From Collinsella sp. AK_207A (GTDB taxonomy: Bacteria > Actinomycetota > Coriobacteriia > Coriobacteriales > Coriobacteriaceae), in assembly GCF_902501965.1 (NCBI RefSeq), contig NZ_CABWID010000014.1:235962-299961 (forward strand): 64,000 bases of DNA. Reading direction: 5' to 3'. Within the stretch, counting starts at the first letter, position 1. Every line of letters starts with the position of its first letter. Below the pieces are notes generated by a model. That model had not been told where the DNA came from, ran no database searches, and saw only the letters and a program-made list of their open reading frames with translations. The position numbers were made by a program, and so were the translations under genes. This document shows, one piece after another, positions 17,935 to 25,977 of the stretch.

Positions 17935-18089
17935 GAGATACACGCTTAAGTGTAGAGTTTTGGATGCCGTTGCCTGATAGGGCAATAGGTACAACAAGAA
18001 ACCAGCAGGTCAGGGGCCTGCGGGTTTCTTGTTGTATGGCTGGCTACAGGGACGGGCGCGGTAAAACTCTACACTTTAGCGTTTATCTC
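17935..18089. repeat. 155-bp inverted-repeat element between the LysR gene and the tRNA operon
   Basis: Arms 17935-17961 and 18063-18089 are 27 nt each and match at 25 positions (core AAGTGTAGAGTTTT facing inward). Inside are a TTGCC/GGCAA hairpin (17970-17985) and a long hairpin (17990-18036). No open frame is convincing. Could be a small non-autonomous palindromic element, or two facing copies of one protein-binding site around a terminator. Confidence 0.6.
17990..18036. terminator. Bidirectional terminator-like hairpin inside the inverted repeat
   Basis: TACAACAAGAAACC/GGTTTCTTGTTGTA (14 bp perfect), one A-G mismatch, then GCAGG/CCTGC around a 7-nt loop. The descending arm is T-rich (TTTCTTGTTGT) on both strands. 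Confidence 0.6.
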
Positions 18090-18136
18090 TCGACGGCAAC
18101 GAGAAAGCCGACTTACGCCACCAGAAACGTAGCCAC

Positions 18137-18171
18137 AAAAGGATAGAGGCCCCGTTTCCGGAGCCTCTATC
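18137..18171 (-). terminator. Terminator of the tRNA operon
   Basis: Stem GATAGAGGC/GCCTCTATC (18142-18150, 18163-18171), inner CCG/CGG, TTTC-type loop, followed on the minus strand by CTTTTG. Confidence 0.75.
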
Positions 18172-18181
18172 AAATGAATCA

Positions 18182-18257
18182 TGGTGGGCCCTCCGGGATT
18201 CGAACCCAGAACCCAGGGATTATGAGTCCCCTGCGCTAACCGTTGCGCCAAGAGCCC
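18182..18257 (-). tRNA. tRNA with CAU anticodon (elongator Met or Ile2)
   Basis: 76 nt with encoded CCA. Acceptor GGGCTCT/AGGGCCC, D-arm GCGC/GCGC, anticodon stem GGGGA/TCCCT with loop CTCATAA (anticodon CAT). The 1-72 pair is G-C and the anticodon stem lacks the three G-C pairs of initiators, so it is not tRNA-fMet. Met versus lysidine-modified Ile cannot be settled by eye. Confidence 0.93.
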
Positions 18258-18266
18258 GAATACGAA

Positions 18267-18294
18267 ACAGGCTCCGAATCGCTTCGGAGCCTGT
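18267..18294 (-). terminator. Perfect 12-bp hairpin between tRNA-Ala and tRNA-CAU
   Basis: ACAGGCTCCGAA/TTCGGAGCCTGT with a 4-nt loop, followed on the minus strand by TCG after TTT. It may attenuate transcription into the third tRNA or act in processing. Confidence 0.5.
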
Positions 18295-18303
18295 AACTTA
18301 CTC

Positions 18304-18379
18304 TGGTGGAGACGAGGGGAATCGAACCCCTGACCTCTTGACTGCCAGTCAAGCGCTCTCCCAGCTGAGCTACGCCCCC
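18304..18379 (-). tRNA. tRNA-Ala (GGC), copy 2
   Basis: 76 nt with encoded CCA. Loop CTGGCAG gives anticodon GGC (reads GCC). Carries the G3-U70 wobble that identifies tRNA-Ala. Identical in sequence to the copy at 18390-18465. Confidence 0.95.
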
Positions 18380-18389
18380 AGACAACCAA

Positions 18390-18465
18390 TGGTGGAGACG
18401 AGGGGAATCGAACCCCTGACCTCTTGACTGCCAGTCAAGCGCTCTCCCAGCTGAGCTACGCCCCC
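18390..18465 (-). tRNA. tRNA-Ala (GGC), copy 1
   Basis: 76 nt, identical to the next copy, 10 bp apart: a recent tandem duplication or gene-converted pair. G3-U70 present; anticodon GGC. Confidence 0.95.
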
Positions 18466-18481
18466 ATTTGGTGCGAGGGAT

Positions 18482-18510
18482 ACTATACGGGAACCGCGGC
18501 GTGGATGCAA
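18482..18510 (-). promoter_or_regulatory. Promoter of the tRNA-Ala/Ala/CAU operon
   Basis: -35 TTGCAT (18505-18510), 17-nt spacer, -10 TATAGT (18482-18487), with a GC-rich discriminator before the first tRNA, as expected for a stable-RNA promoter. Confidence 0.8.
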
Positions 18511-18568
18511 GGTTATTTTCAAAGATTTTGAAGCGACCATGCCACCCGCGTTCCCTGGTCCGAAAACC

Positions 18569-20302
18569 CTAGGCGCGCTGCGCCTCGACGAGCGCCGCGA
18601 CCTTGGCCACAACCTCGTCGATCGCCACGTCTTCGCGCTCACCCGTCGCACGATCCTTGAGCTCAACGGTCCCGTTCTTGAGCCCGCGCTTGCCCAGGAT
18701 GATCTGATACGGGAAGCCCATGAGGTCGTTGTCGGCGAACTTGACGCCCGGACGCTCGCTGCGGTCGTCCACCACAGTTTCCACGCCTGCATCGAGCAGC
18801 TCGGCGAAGAGCTTGTCGCAGACTTCCTGACAAGGCTCCTTACCGGGGTCGAGCGGGATGAGCGAGACCTCGTACGGCGCAATGGAGACGGGCCAGATGA
18901 TGCCGTGCTCGTCGTTGTGCTGCTCTACCACGGCCGCCAGCGTACGGGACACGCCCACGCCGTAGCAGCCCATGAGGAAGGGCTTCTCCTCGCCGTTCTC
19001 GTCGGCGAAGGTAGCGCCCATGGCCTCGGAGTACTTGGTGCCGAGCTGGAATACCTGGCTCACCTCGATACCGCGGGCACCGGTCAGCGCATGCCCGCAA
19101 TGGGGACAGGGATCGCCTTCGTGCACGGTGATGAGGTCCGCCCACGCATCGGGCGTAAAGTCGCGACCGGGAACGATGCCGACGTAGTGATACCCGACCT
19201 CGTTGGCGCCGCAACCCCAGCTCGTGGCGTGCTTGAGCGACTCATCACAGACGATGCGGATGTCCTCGGGCAGGTTCACCGGCCCGATGAACCCCTTGTG
19301 CAGGTGATTTTCCTCAAGTTCCTCATCGCTCATCAGGTGGTACTCGCCGAAGACGTGCTCGGCCTTGCAATCGTTCAGCTCGTGGTCGCCGGGTACCAGT
19401 GCGAGAACCGGTTTACCCTCCCCATCGATGAGGCAGAGCGACTTGACGGTGGCGTTCTCGGGAGCCTTCAGGAACGCGGCAAGCTCGGCGATGGTGCCGC
19501 AGTGCGGCGTCTCGATCTTGGTGAGTTCGGCGTTGCCGGGGCCGTCGAGCACGGCAACATTCGTCGTGGCGGCTTCCTCGTCAGCGGCGAACCCGCAGTC
19601 ATCGCAGTATACGAGCGCGGCCTCGCCTGCGTCGGCGAGCGCCATGAACTCAACGGAGGTGTCGCCACCGATCTGGCCGGAGTCGGCCACCACGGGCAGC
19701 GCCTTCACGCCGCAGCGCTCGCAGATGTTGGCGTAGGCGGCCTTCATGGCGTCGTAGGTCTCCTGCAGGCTCTCCTGCGTGGCGTTGAAGGAATAGCCGT
19801 CCTTCATGATGAACTCGCGGCCGCGCATGAGGCCGAAGCGCGGGCGCATCTCGTCGCGGAACTTGTCCTGGATCTGGTAGAGGTTCACCGGGAGCTGCTT
19901 GTAGCTCTTGAGCTCGTTGGTGATGAGGTCGGTGACCGTCTCCTCGTGCGTGGGACCGAGCACGAAGTCGCGCTCGTGACGGTCGTGAAGACGCATGAGC
20001 TCGGGTCCGTACGCGTTCCAGCGACCCGACTCGCGCCAGAGCTCCGCGTCGGTAAGAATCGGCATGAGCAGCTCTTGTGCACCGGCGGCATCCATCTCGT
20101 CGCGGACGATGGCTTCGATCTTACGGAGCGAGCGCCAGGCCAGCGGAAGATAGCTATAGAGGCCAGCTGCCTGCTTGCGGATAAAGCCGGCGCGCAGCAG
20201 CAGACGATGGCTCGCCAACTCGGCCTCGGCGGGATCCTCTTTGAGCGTGGGGGCGTACATCGCGGACATCCGCACGTTGGCGGTCTTCACTTTATTGGAC
20301 AT
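18569..20302 (-). CDS. proS: Prolyl-tRNA synthetase
   Basis: 577 residues, the bacterial (long) type. Seen: class II motif 2 region RDEMRPRFGLMRGREFIMKD (about 140-160), TGPTHEE-like LGPTHEETVTDL, an insertion editing domain between about 220 and 400, motif 3 GCYGVGVSRTLAA, and a C-terminal anticodon-binding domain. RBS GGGGAG before ATG 20302. It has its own promoter and is monocistronic as far as seen; the tRNA operon follows. Confidence 0.97.
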   Translation of the reverse strand: MSNKVKTANVRMSAMYAPTLKEDPAEAELASHRLLLRAGFIRKQAAGLYSYLPLAWRSLRKIEAIVRDEMDAAGAQELLMPILTDAELWRESGRWNAYGPELMRLHDRHERDFVLGPTHEETVTDLITNELKSYKQLPVNLYQIQDKFRDEMRPRFGLMRGREFIMKDGYSFNATQESLQETYDAMKAAYANICERCGVKALPVVADSGQIGGDTSVEFMALADAGEAALVYCDDCGFAADEEAATTNVAVLDGPGNAELTKIETPHCGTIAELAAFLKAPENATVKSLCLIDGEGKPVLALVPGDHELNDCKAEHVFGEYHLMSDEELEENHLHKGFIGPVNLPEDIRIVCDESLKHATSWGCGANEVGYHYVGIVPGRDFTPDAWADLITVHEGDPCPHCGHALTGARGIEVSQVFQLGTKYSEAMGATFADENGEEKPFLMGCYGVGVSRTLAAVVEQHNDEHGIIWPVSIAPYEVSLIPLDPGKEPCQEVCDKLFAELLDAGVETVVDDRSERPGVKFADNDLMGFPYQIILGKRGLKNGTVELKDRATGEREDVAIDEVVAKVAALVEAQRA

Positions 20303-20339
20303 GGCTCTCCCCTGTCAGCGTTGATTTAGACGGTTCTGC

Positions 20340-20348
20340 ATGATAGCA
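20340..20348 (-). promoter_or_regulatory. Extended -10 promoter of proS
   Basis: TGCTATCAT (TGC at 20346-20348, TATCAT at 20340-20345), leader about 30 nt. No good -35. The 289-bp spacer has no T-box consensus. Confidence 0.6.
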
Positions 20349-20429
20349 CGGTTATCGCACGTACCTCTCCGGTGCCGGATGCCCGACGGTCCCGGTGGCG
20401 TATGCGGCATTCCGCAGCGAGCTGAGGAG

Positions 20430-20527
20430 ACGCCCTGCTCGCCTCCGGGAACGTGACGCCGACCCGTCCCACCTGAAAGCATGGGGGCATAACCGTTCGG
20501 AGCGTTCCTGAGGGGCGAGCAGAGCGT
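20430..20527. repeat. Long imperfect palindrome between ispG and proS
   Basis: Arms 20430-20453 and 20504-20527 pair over about 21 of 24 positions (core CTGCTCGCC/GGCGAGCAG and GAACG/CGTTC), with a loop near 50 nt. It lies 3' of ispG and upstream of the proS promoter. It could be a U-less terminator or a structured 3' UTR. Smaller hairpins TGCGG/CCGCA (20404-20417) and CCGTC/GACGG (20532-20548) flank it. Confidence 0.6.
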
Positions 20528-20591
20528 TTTCCCGTCTCGCGAGGACGGAGCAGACGACACCGGGGCCACCGGGCACCCGGCGCAGGCAGGG

Positions 20592-21653
20592 CTACAGCTT
20601 CTCGATCTCGGCCATGAGCTCGTCGACGATCCGGTCTTCGCGGACCTTCCGGATAACCTCGCCATGGCGGAACAGGAGCGCCTGCCCCTTGCCGCAGGCA
20701 ACGCCGATGTCCGCGTCGGCAGCCTCGCCCGGTCCGTTGACGGCACAGCCCATAACGGCCACGGAGATGGGCTTCTTGCAGGCTTGGAGTCTGCGCTCCA
20801 CCTCGTCGGCGATGGCGACCAGATCGACCTGGGTGCGCCCGCAGGTGGGGCAGCTCACCATCTCGGGGCCACGCCGGCGAACGCCGACGGCCTGTAGGAT
20901 GCCCCAGGCAACGGGCACCTCTTCGAGGGGATCGGCGGTGAGCGAGACCCGCATGGTGTCGCCGATGCCTTCGGCGAGCAGGGCCCCCAACGCAATCGAG
21001 CTCTTGATAGTGCCCTGACGGATGCCGCCGGCCTCGGTGACGCCCAGGTGCAGGGGAACCTGCGGCAGTTCGCGCGAGAGGGCGCGGTAGGTCTCGAGCG
21101 TGGTCATGACGCTATGCGCCTTGGCGGAAAGCACGATGTCGGTGAACCCGCGCTGCTCGAAATGCCCCACGAAGGCAAGGGCTGAGGCGCAGAGCTTCTC
21201 CGCTTGCGTGAGGTCCTGGCGCTCTACCACGTCCTTCTGGAGCGAGCCGGCGTTCACGCCGATGCGGATCGCGCAGCCGTACTCCCCCGCCGCATCGATG
21301 ACCGCGTCGACCTTGGCCCAGTCGCCGATGTTGCCGGGATTGATGCGAAGCTTCGCTGCCCCAGCACGTGCTGCGGCGATGGCAAGGCGGTAATCGAAAT
21401 GGATGTCGGCGACGATGGGCACGGGGCTCTCCTCGCAGATACGGGCGAAGGGGGCCACGGCGTCGGCCGCGGGAAGCGTGACGCGCACGATGTCGCAGCC
21501 GGCCTCGGCGAGCGCGCGTACCTGGGCGAGGGTGGCGTCGGCGTCGCGGGTATCGGTGCAGGTCATGGATTGCACCACCACGGGGGCTCCCCCGCCGATC
21601 GTCACATCGCCCACCTGAACGGGGCGCGTCAATTCGCACGGGAGCTTACCCAT
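20592..21653 (-). CDS. ispG: 4-Hydroxy-3-methylbut-2-en-1-yl diphosphate synthase
   Basis: 353 residues. Converts MEcPP to HMBPP in the MEP pathway with a [4Fe-4S] cluster. Seen: N-terminal TIM barrel with VQSMTCTDTRDADATLAQV, NPGNIGDW, RIGVNAGSL; C-terminal cluster ligands in SCPTCGRTQ and MGCAVNGPGEA. ATG 21653 has AAAGG 7 nt upstream; upstream in-frame codons are dispensable. Last gene of the pyrH-frr-uppS-cdsA-dxr-rseP-ispG run. Confidence 0.97.
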   Translation of the reverse strand: MGKLPCELTRPVQVGDVTIGGGAPVVVQSMTCTDTRDADATLAQVRALAEAGCDIVRVTLPAADAVAPFARICEESPVPIVADIHFDYRLAIAAARAGAAKLRINPGNIGDWAKVDAVIDAAGEYGCAIRIGVNAGSLQKDVVERQDLTQAEKLCASALAFVGHFEQRGFTDIVLSAKAHSVMTTLETYRALSRELPQVPLHLGVTEAGGIRQGTIKSSIALGALLAEGIGDTMRVSLTADPLEEVPVAWGILQAVGVRRRGPEMVSCPTCGRTQVDLVAIADEVERRLQACKKPISVAVMGCAVNGPGEAADADIGVACGKGQALLFRHGEVIRKVREDRIVDELMAEIEKL

Positions 21654-21722
21654 GGCAATGCCTTTCTGTGATGGTTTCGGTTTGAGAGCGCGTGCGTTGG
21701 ACACCGGCTGATAGTCGGACCC

Positions 21723-23087
21723 CTACAAGAAGCGCAGGATATCGGTGCGCAGCATATAGATGAACAGGATGCCGAAGAGCGCCACACCCGCGTACGAAAG
21801 GTAGGTCTGCGCGCGAACGGGAACCTGTCGGCGCGAGACGGCCTGAATGACCTCGATCAGCAGCTTGCCGCCATCCAGCGGCGGGATGGGAAGCAGGTTC
21901 ATGAACGCGAGCGAGAACGAGATGAGCGCGGCGAAGGAAAGGAGCGTCGAGGGTCCGCTCTCGGCCGCCTGCGCGGACATCACGGAGATGCCCACGATCG
22001 AGGTCGAGTTGTCGAGGACCTCCATCGTATGAGCCGGTTGGAGCATCTGCATCACGCCCTCGGCGGTACCCGCGATGTAGGCCCAGGTGATCCGTGCGGA
22101 ATCGACCACGGAGAGACGTTGCGTCTCAACCTTGGCGGTGATGCCCAGAAGCCCCTCGTCGTTGAGCTTCACCTGCGCGGTCTCATCGGCGCCATCGTGC
22201 GTATAGGTAAGCTCGACCGTCTCCCCGGCCTTCGTACCCTGGAGGGCGGAGACGATATCGGTGAACGAGGAGACGTCCGCACCGTTGACGGCGGTGATGG
22301 TGTCACCCGTCTGGAGGCCGGCCTCCTGGGCGGCGGACGATGCGGTGAAGCCACCGATCTCGTTCGTGTCCACGGTCACCTGAACGCCGAGCACGGAATA
22401 AGCGAACATCATGATGAGGAAGCCGGTGAGGAGGTTCACGCCGATGCCCGCAAGGAGCATGAGCGCGCGCGCCCAGAAACCCTTGCCCTGATAGGTGTGG
22501 GAACGCTCGTCGGCGAGAAACGCCTCCGGTGTCTTGGGGCACTCCCAGGCCTCGCCTTCTCGCGTGGCGTGGGCGCGGTCGAATGCCCGACCGTCGAAGA
22601 TCGTGTTGCCCTTCGCGTCGCGCGGCATGGCAGCGTACGCGGTGGGATAGTAGGCGCTCCCCGGATGCTCGCCCTTATCGGCATCGTAGACGGGGGCGAT
22701 GGACCCCCAGCCGAGCAAGAGCACGCAGGCATCCATCACGTCCTCGGGCGAGGCATCGAGCTCGGCAGCGAGGTCGTCCACGGACACGGTGCCATGCCTG
22801 TGGATTGCCGAGAGCACGGGCGCGGCAAGGGGCTGGTTGTCGGGGTCCATGCCGCAGATCGCCGCGTAGCCGCCCAGCAGGAGCGGCGTCACACCGAACC
22901 GCGTGCCGATGCGCTTGGATGCGCGCGAGAGGCGCCAGCGGCACGGCAAGCCCAGGAAGAACTCGGTTACGCGAACGCCGCATGCACGGGCGGCGAGAAA
23001 ATGACCGCCCTCGTGCACGAAGACGAGGACGGACAGGACGACGACCCCCCAGAAGATGGTCGTCAGCACGTTGATAATCGCGGTCAT
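21723..23087 (-). CDS. rseP: RIP metalloprotease (RseP/RasP-like site-2 protease)
   Basis: 454 residues. Intramembrane zinc protease that cleaves membrane anti-sigma or signal-peptide remnants. Seen: HEGGH (25-29) in the first helix, a single PDZ domain (about 245-320) and NLLPIPPLDGGK near 395-406. Between GGYAAICGM (about 73-80) and the second membrane helix (GFWARALMLL, near 203) lies about 120 residues, whose first half (about 88-135) looks like a winged-helix fold. Sits between dxr and ispG, the classic bacterial context. Confidence 0.94.
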   Translation of the reverse strand: MTAIINVLTTIFWGVVVLSVLVFVHEGGHFLAARACGVRVTEFFLGLPCRWRLSRASKRIGTRFGVTPLLLGGYAAICGMDPDNQPLAAPVLSAIHRHGTVSVDDLAAELDASPEDVMDACVLLLGWGSIAPVYDADKGEHPGSAYYPTAYAAMPRDAKGNTIFDGRAFDRAHATREGEAWECPKTPEAFLADERSHTYQGKGFWARALMLLAGIGVNLLTGFLIMMFAYSVLGVQVTVDTNEIGGFTASSAAQEAGLQTGDTITAVNGADVSSFTDIVSALQGTKAGETVELTYTHDGADETAQVKLNDEGLLGITAKVETQRLSVVDSARITWAYIAGTAEGVMQMLQPAHTMEVLDNSTSIVGISVMSAQAAESGPSTLLSFAALISFSLAFMNLLPIPPLDGGKLLIEVIQAVSRRQVPVRAQTYLSYAGVALFGILFIYMLRTDILRFL

Positions 23088-23099
23088 GAAACCCCGTTT

Positions 23100-24266
23100 C
23101 TACCGAAGGCGCGCTCGCACAAGCTCACGTGCGCGGACGCGCGTTTGGGCGTCGATATCGAGTAGCTGCTGAAGCGACTGAACGACCTCGACCGTGTGGG
23201 CGTCCATGCAGGCGTCGATTACCTCATCGATGCCGGTGAACGGCAGGTTCCCGGCGAGGAACGACGCAACGGCGATCTCGTTGGCCGCGTTCAGCACACA
23301 GGGCATGGTTCCCCCTGCCCGGGCAGCGTCCTCGGCCAGCTTGAGACAACGGAAGGTCTCCATATCCGGGGCGCCGAAATCGAGGGCACCGAGCGTGCGG
23401 AAGTCCACGCGGGGCGCGGGCGTCTCCCAGCGCTCGGGATAGCTGAACGCGTACTGGATGGGAATCCGCATGTCCGAAGCGCCCAGATGGGCGATGACCG
23501 AACCGTCGGCGTACTCGACCATCGAATGGATCTTGGACTGGCGCTGGATGAGCACGCGCACATCGTCGATGCCCACATGAAAGAGATGCATGGCCTCGAT
23601 GCGCTCGAGCCCCTTGTTCATGAGGGTGGCGCAGTCGATGGTGATCTTGGGTCCCATATGCCAGGTGGGGTGTGCCAGCGCGCGCTCGGGGGTGACGCCG
23701 GCGAGGCCGCCGCGCGAGGAGCCGTAGAAGGGGCCACCGGAGCAGGTGAGCCAGATGCAGTGGGCCTCCTTGGGATCCTCGCCGCGATAGCACTGGAAGA
23801 TGGCGGCGTGCTCGGAGTCCACCGGAAGCAGCTGGTCGGTACCGACGATCGGCATGATGAGCTCGCCGCCCACCACCAGGGATTCCTTGTTGGCGAGCGC
23901 GATCACCTTGCCGGCGCGGGCCAGCTCGAAGGTGGCCCTGAGTCCGGCAGCGCCCACCACGGAGACGAGCACGATATCGACGTCGTCGGCAAGGCACATC
24001 TCGATGGCACCGTCCATGCCCTGGAAGCGATGACAGCCGTCGGGGAGCTCATCGAGGATTGGATCGTTCGCATGGGCCGCATCCGTCACGCAGGCCCGCA
24101 CTGCTCCGAACTCGCGGGCAGCGGCAACGAGCGCATCGGTGCCGGCATGGGCGGAGAGGGCCACGACCTCCAGGCGCTCGGCGTGTTGACGGCACACGTC
24201 GAGCGCTTGGCGCCCGATAGAGCCGGTGCAGCCGAGAATGGCGATACGCTTGCGAGCAGCGGTCAT
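23100..24266 (-). CDS. dxr: 1-Deoxy-D-xylulose 5-phosphate reductoisomerase
   Basis: 388 residues. Second MEP-pathway step. Seen: NADPH-binding GCTGSIGRQALDV (8-20), ANKESLVVGGELI (near 124-136), PVDSEHAAIFQC, and the flexible-loop/substrate motif LTCSGGPF followed by ALAHPTWHMGPKITIDCATLMNKGLE. The ATG overlaps the cdsA stop by 4 bp. Confidence 0.97.
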   Translation of the reverse strand: MTAARKRIAILGCTGSIGRQALDVCRQHAERLEVVALSAHAGTDALVAAAREFGAVRACVTDAAHANDPILDELPDGCHRFQGMDGAIEMCLADDVDIVLVSVVGAAGLRATFELARAGKVIALANKESLVVGGELIMPIVGTDQLLPVDSEHAAIFQCYRGEDPKEAHCIWLTCSGGPFYGSSRGGLAGVTPERALAHPTWHMGPKITIDCATLMNKGLERIEAMHLFHVGIDDVRVLIQRQSKIHSMVEYADGSVIAHLGASDMRIPIQYAFSYPERWETPAPRVDFRTLGALDFGAPDMETFRCLKLAEDAARAGGTMPCVLNAANEIAVASFLAGNLPFTGIDEVIDACMDAHTVEVVQSLQQLLDIDAQTRVRARELVRARLR

Positions 24267-25141
24267 AGGATCCCTCCCAAGACGAGGAGCAGATGCGCGG
24301 TCAGGCAGCCGAAGATGAGCGAATCGGAGCGGTCGAGCATACCGCCGTGACCGGGCATGAGGTTGCCGGAGTCCTTCACGCCCACCCCGCGCTTGATGCG
24401 GCTCTCGATGAGGTCGCCGAAAACGCCCATGATGGAGACGATGACGGAGCAGACGAACGCGATCGGCAGGGAAAGCCCGGCGTACAGATGCGTCGCGTAG
24501 AGGATGAGCCAGATGAGGGCGGAGCCGACGATGCCGCCGACAAAGCCCTCCCAGCTCTTATGCGGGCTGATCTTCGGGGCCATCTTGTGCTTGCCGAAGC
24601 GGCTGCCAACAAGATAGGCAAAGGAGTCGCTCACCCACAGCGAGGCGCAGACGCCCACGGAGAGGAGCGCGCCGGGAAAGCCCTCCATCGAAACGCGGGT
24701 CAACACGATGGCGGAGAGCATGAAGCCCGTGTAGACCGGCCCAAAGAACGTGACCGCCACATCGGCGAGGCGCGTGCGGGGAGACCAGACATACCACAGG
24801 CCAACGGCGAGCATGAGCAAGAACATCACGCCGATCTCCACCTCGCCGCGAAGGAGCGCGGAGATCGGGAACAGGGCGGCGGCCACGAGGCCCAGCTGCT
24901 CGTTGGGAACCTTGCCATCGCGGCGCATCATACGGTAGAACTCAAAGCAGCAGAGCACGCTCATGATCGCGACCCAGATAGCCGTGGTATAGCGGCCGAG
25001 TGCGAGGCAGCCGATGAAGATCGCGGCGTATCCAAGCCCATACGCGGTGCGAACCGCAAGGCCACTCAGCGACTTGCGCGCCTTCTGCTCGGTGGGAGCT
25101 CCGGCGTTCGCCTTCGTGTCCTCAGACCCGTTTTGTTCCAA
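24263..25141 (-). CDS. cdsA: Phosphatidate cytidylyltransferase
   Basis: 292 residues. Makes CDP-diacylglycerol from phosphatidate and CTP. Seen: about seven to eight membrane segments, SDSFAYLVGSRFGKHKMAP and the C-terminal signature DLIESRIKRGVGVKDSGNLMPGHGG(M)LDR near 250-275. A hydrophilic 25-residue N-terminus precedes the first helix. Starts at TTG 25141 with GAGGAG 6 nt upstream. Overlaps dxr by 4 bp. Confidence 0.96.
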   Translation of the reverse strand: MEQNGSEDTKANAGAPTEQKARKSLSGLAVRTAYGLGYAAIFIGCLALGRYTTAIWVAIMSVLCCFEFYRMMRRDGKVPNEQLGLVAAALFPISALLRGEVEIGVMFLLMLAVGLWYVWSPRTRLADVAVTFFGPVYTGFMLSAIVLTRVSMEGFPGALLSVGVCASLWVSDSFAYLVGSRFGKHKMAPKISPHKSWEGFVGGIVGSALIWLILYATHLYAGLSLPIAFVCSVIVSIMGVFGDLIESRIKRGVGVKDSGNLMPGHGGMLDRSDSLIFGCLTAHLLLVLGGIL

Positions 25142-25180
25142 GATGTACTCCTCTTGATGTGCTCGCTCGAGCGATGAGCG

Positions 25181-25975
25181 TTAGGCTTTGGCGGACTGGG
25201 AGAGTCCGCCAAAGCGACGATCGCGATTTTGGAAGGCACGGATGGCGCGCAGCAGTCCCCAGCGGTCGAAGTCCGGCCAATACGTGTCGGTGACGTAGAA
25301 CTCGGAATAGGCGACCTGCCAGAGCAGGTAGTTGGAGACGCGCATCTCCCCCGAGGTGCGCACGACCAGCTCAGGATCGGGTAGGTCGGCCGTGTAGAGC
25401 TTGCCTGCAAACGCCCGCTCGTCGATATCCTCGGGAGCGAGGGAGCCGGCGGCGACCTCCTGGGCGAGGAGCCGCGCCGCACGGGCGATCTCGGCGCGCG
25501 CGCCGTAGTTCACCGCGAGCGCGAGTACCATGCCGGTATGGTCGGCGCACTCTTCGAGGCCCCGTGCGAAGACGTCCCTCGTGCGCGTGGGCAAGGCGGA
25601 GATATCGCCCAGGAACTCGACGCGCGCGTTCTCGCGATGAAGCAGCGGCAGCTCGTCGATGAACGTCTTGGCGAAGAGGTACATGAGCGTATCGACCTCG
25701 TATTGCGGCCGATTCCAGTTCTCCGTGGAGAAGGCGTAGGCGGAGAGCACGTCGACACCCAGCCGAACCGCGGTGGTGATGATCTCGCGAAGCGACACGA
25801 TCCCCGCCTTGTGGCCCTCGGTGCGGGCGAGCCCGCGCGAGGTGGCCCAGCGACCGTTGCCATCCATGATGCACGAGATATGCCGGGGGATACGGGCGAG
25901 GTCTATGTCGGCGAGCGAGATGTCTGAGGGCGGCTCGGCGAAATGGTCGCGCAGCTTGGTCTCATCGAACTCCAA
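25181..25975 (-). CDS. uppS: Isoprenyl (undecaprenyl) diphosphate synthase
   Basis: 264 residues. cis-Prenyltransferase making the lipid carrier for peptidoglycan. Seen: catalytic Asp in MDGNGRWA (37-44), GHKAG, STENWNRP, and the C-terminal PELVVRTSGEMRVSNYLLWQ with RTSGE. TTG 25975 start, with GGAG 8 nt upstream, placed inside the end of frr. Its product pathway joins dxr, ispG and ispH in this window. Confidence 0.96.
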   Translation of the reverse strand: MEFDETKLRDHFAEPPSDISLADIDLARIPRHISCIMDGNGRWATSRGLARTEGHKAGIVSLREIITTAVRLGVDVLSAYAFSTENWNRPQYEVDTLMYLFAKTFIDELPLLHRENARVEFLGDISALPTRTRDVFARGLEECADHTGMVLALAVNYGARAEIARAARLLAQEVAAGSLAPEDIDERAFAGKLYTADLPDPELVVRTSGEMRVSNYLLWQVAYSEFYVTDTYWPDFDRWGLLRAIRAFQNRDRRFGGLSQSAKA

Positions 25976-25977
25976 GG

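Noticed and set aside
17877..18146. 89-codon plus-strand frame across the inverted repeat
   Set aside because: No ribosome site, composition unlike neighbours, and it spans hairpins and a terminator.
18182..18465. Integration hotspot at the tRNA cluster
   Set aside because: No duplicated tRNA 3' end and no foreign genes on either side.
20303..20591. T-box riboswitch upstream of proS
   Set aside because: A GGTGGGAC stretch resembles the T-box, but the consensus and specifier arrangement do not fit, and the palindrome lies upstream of the promoter.
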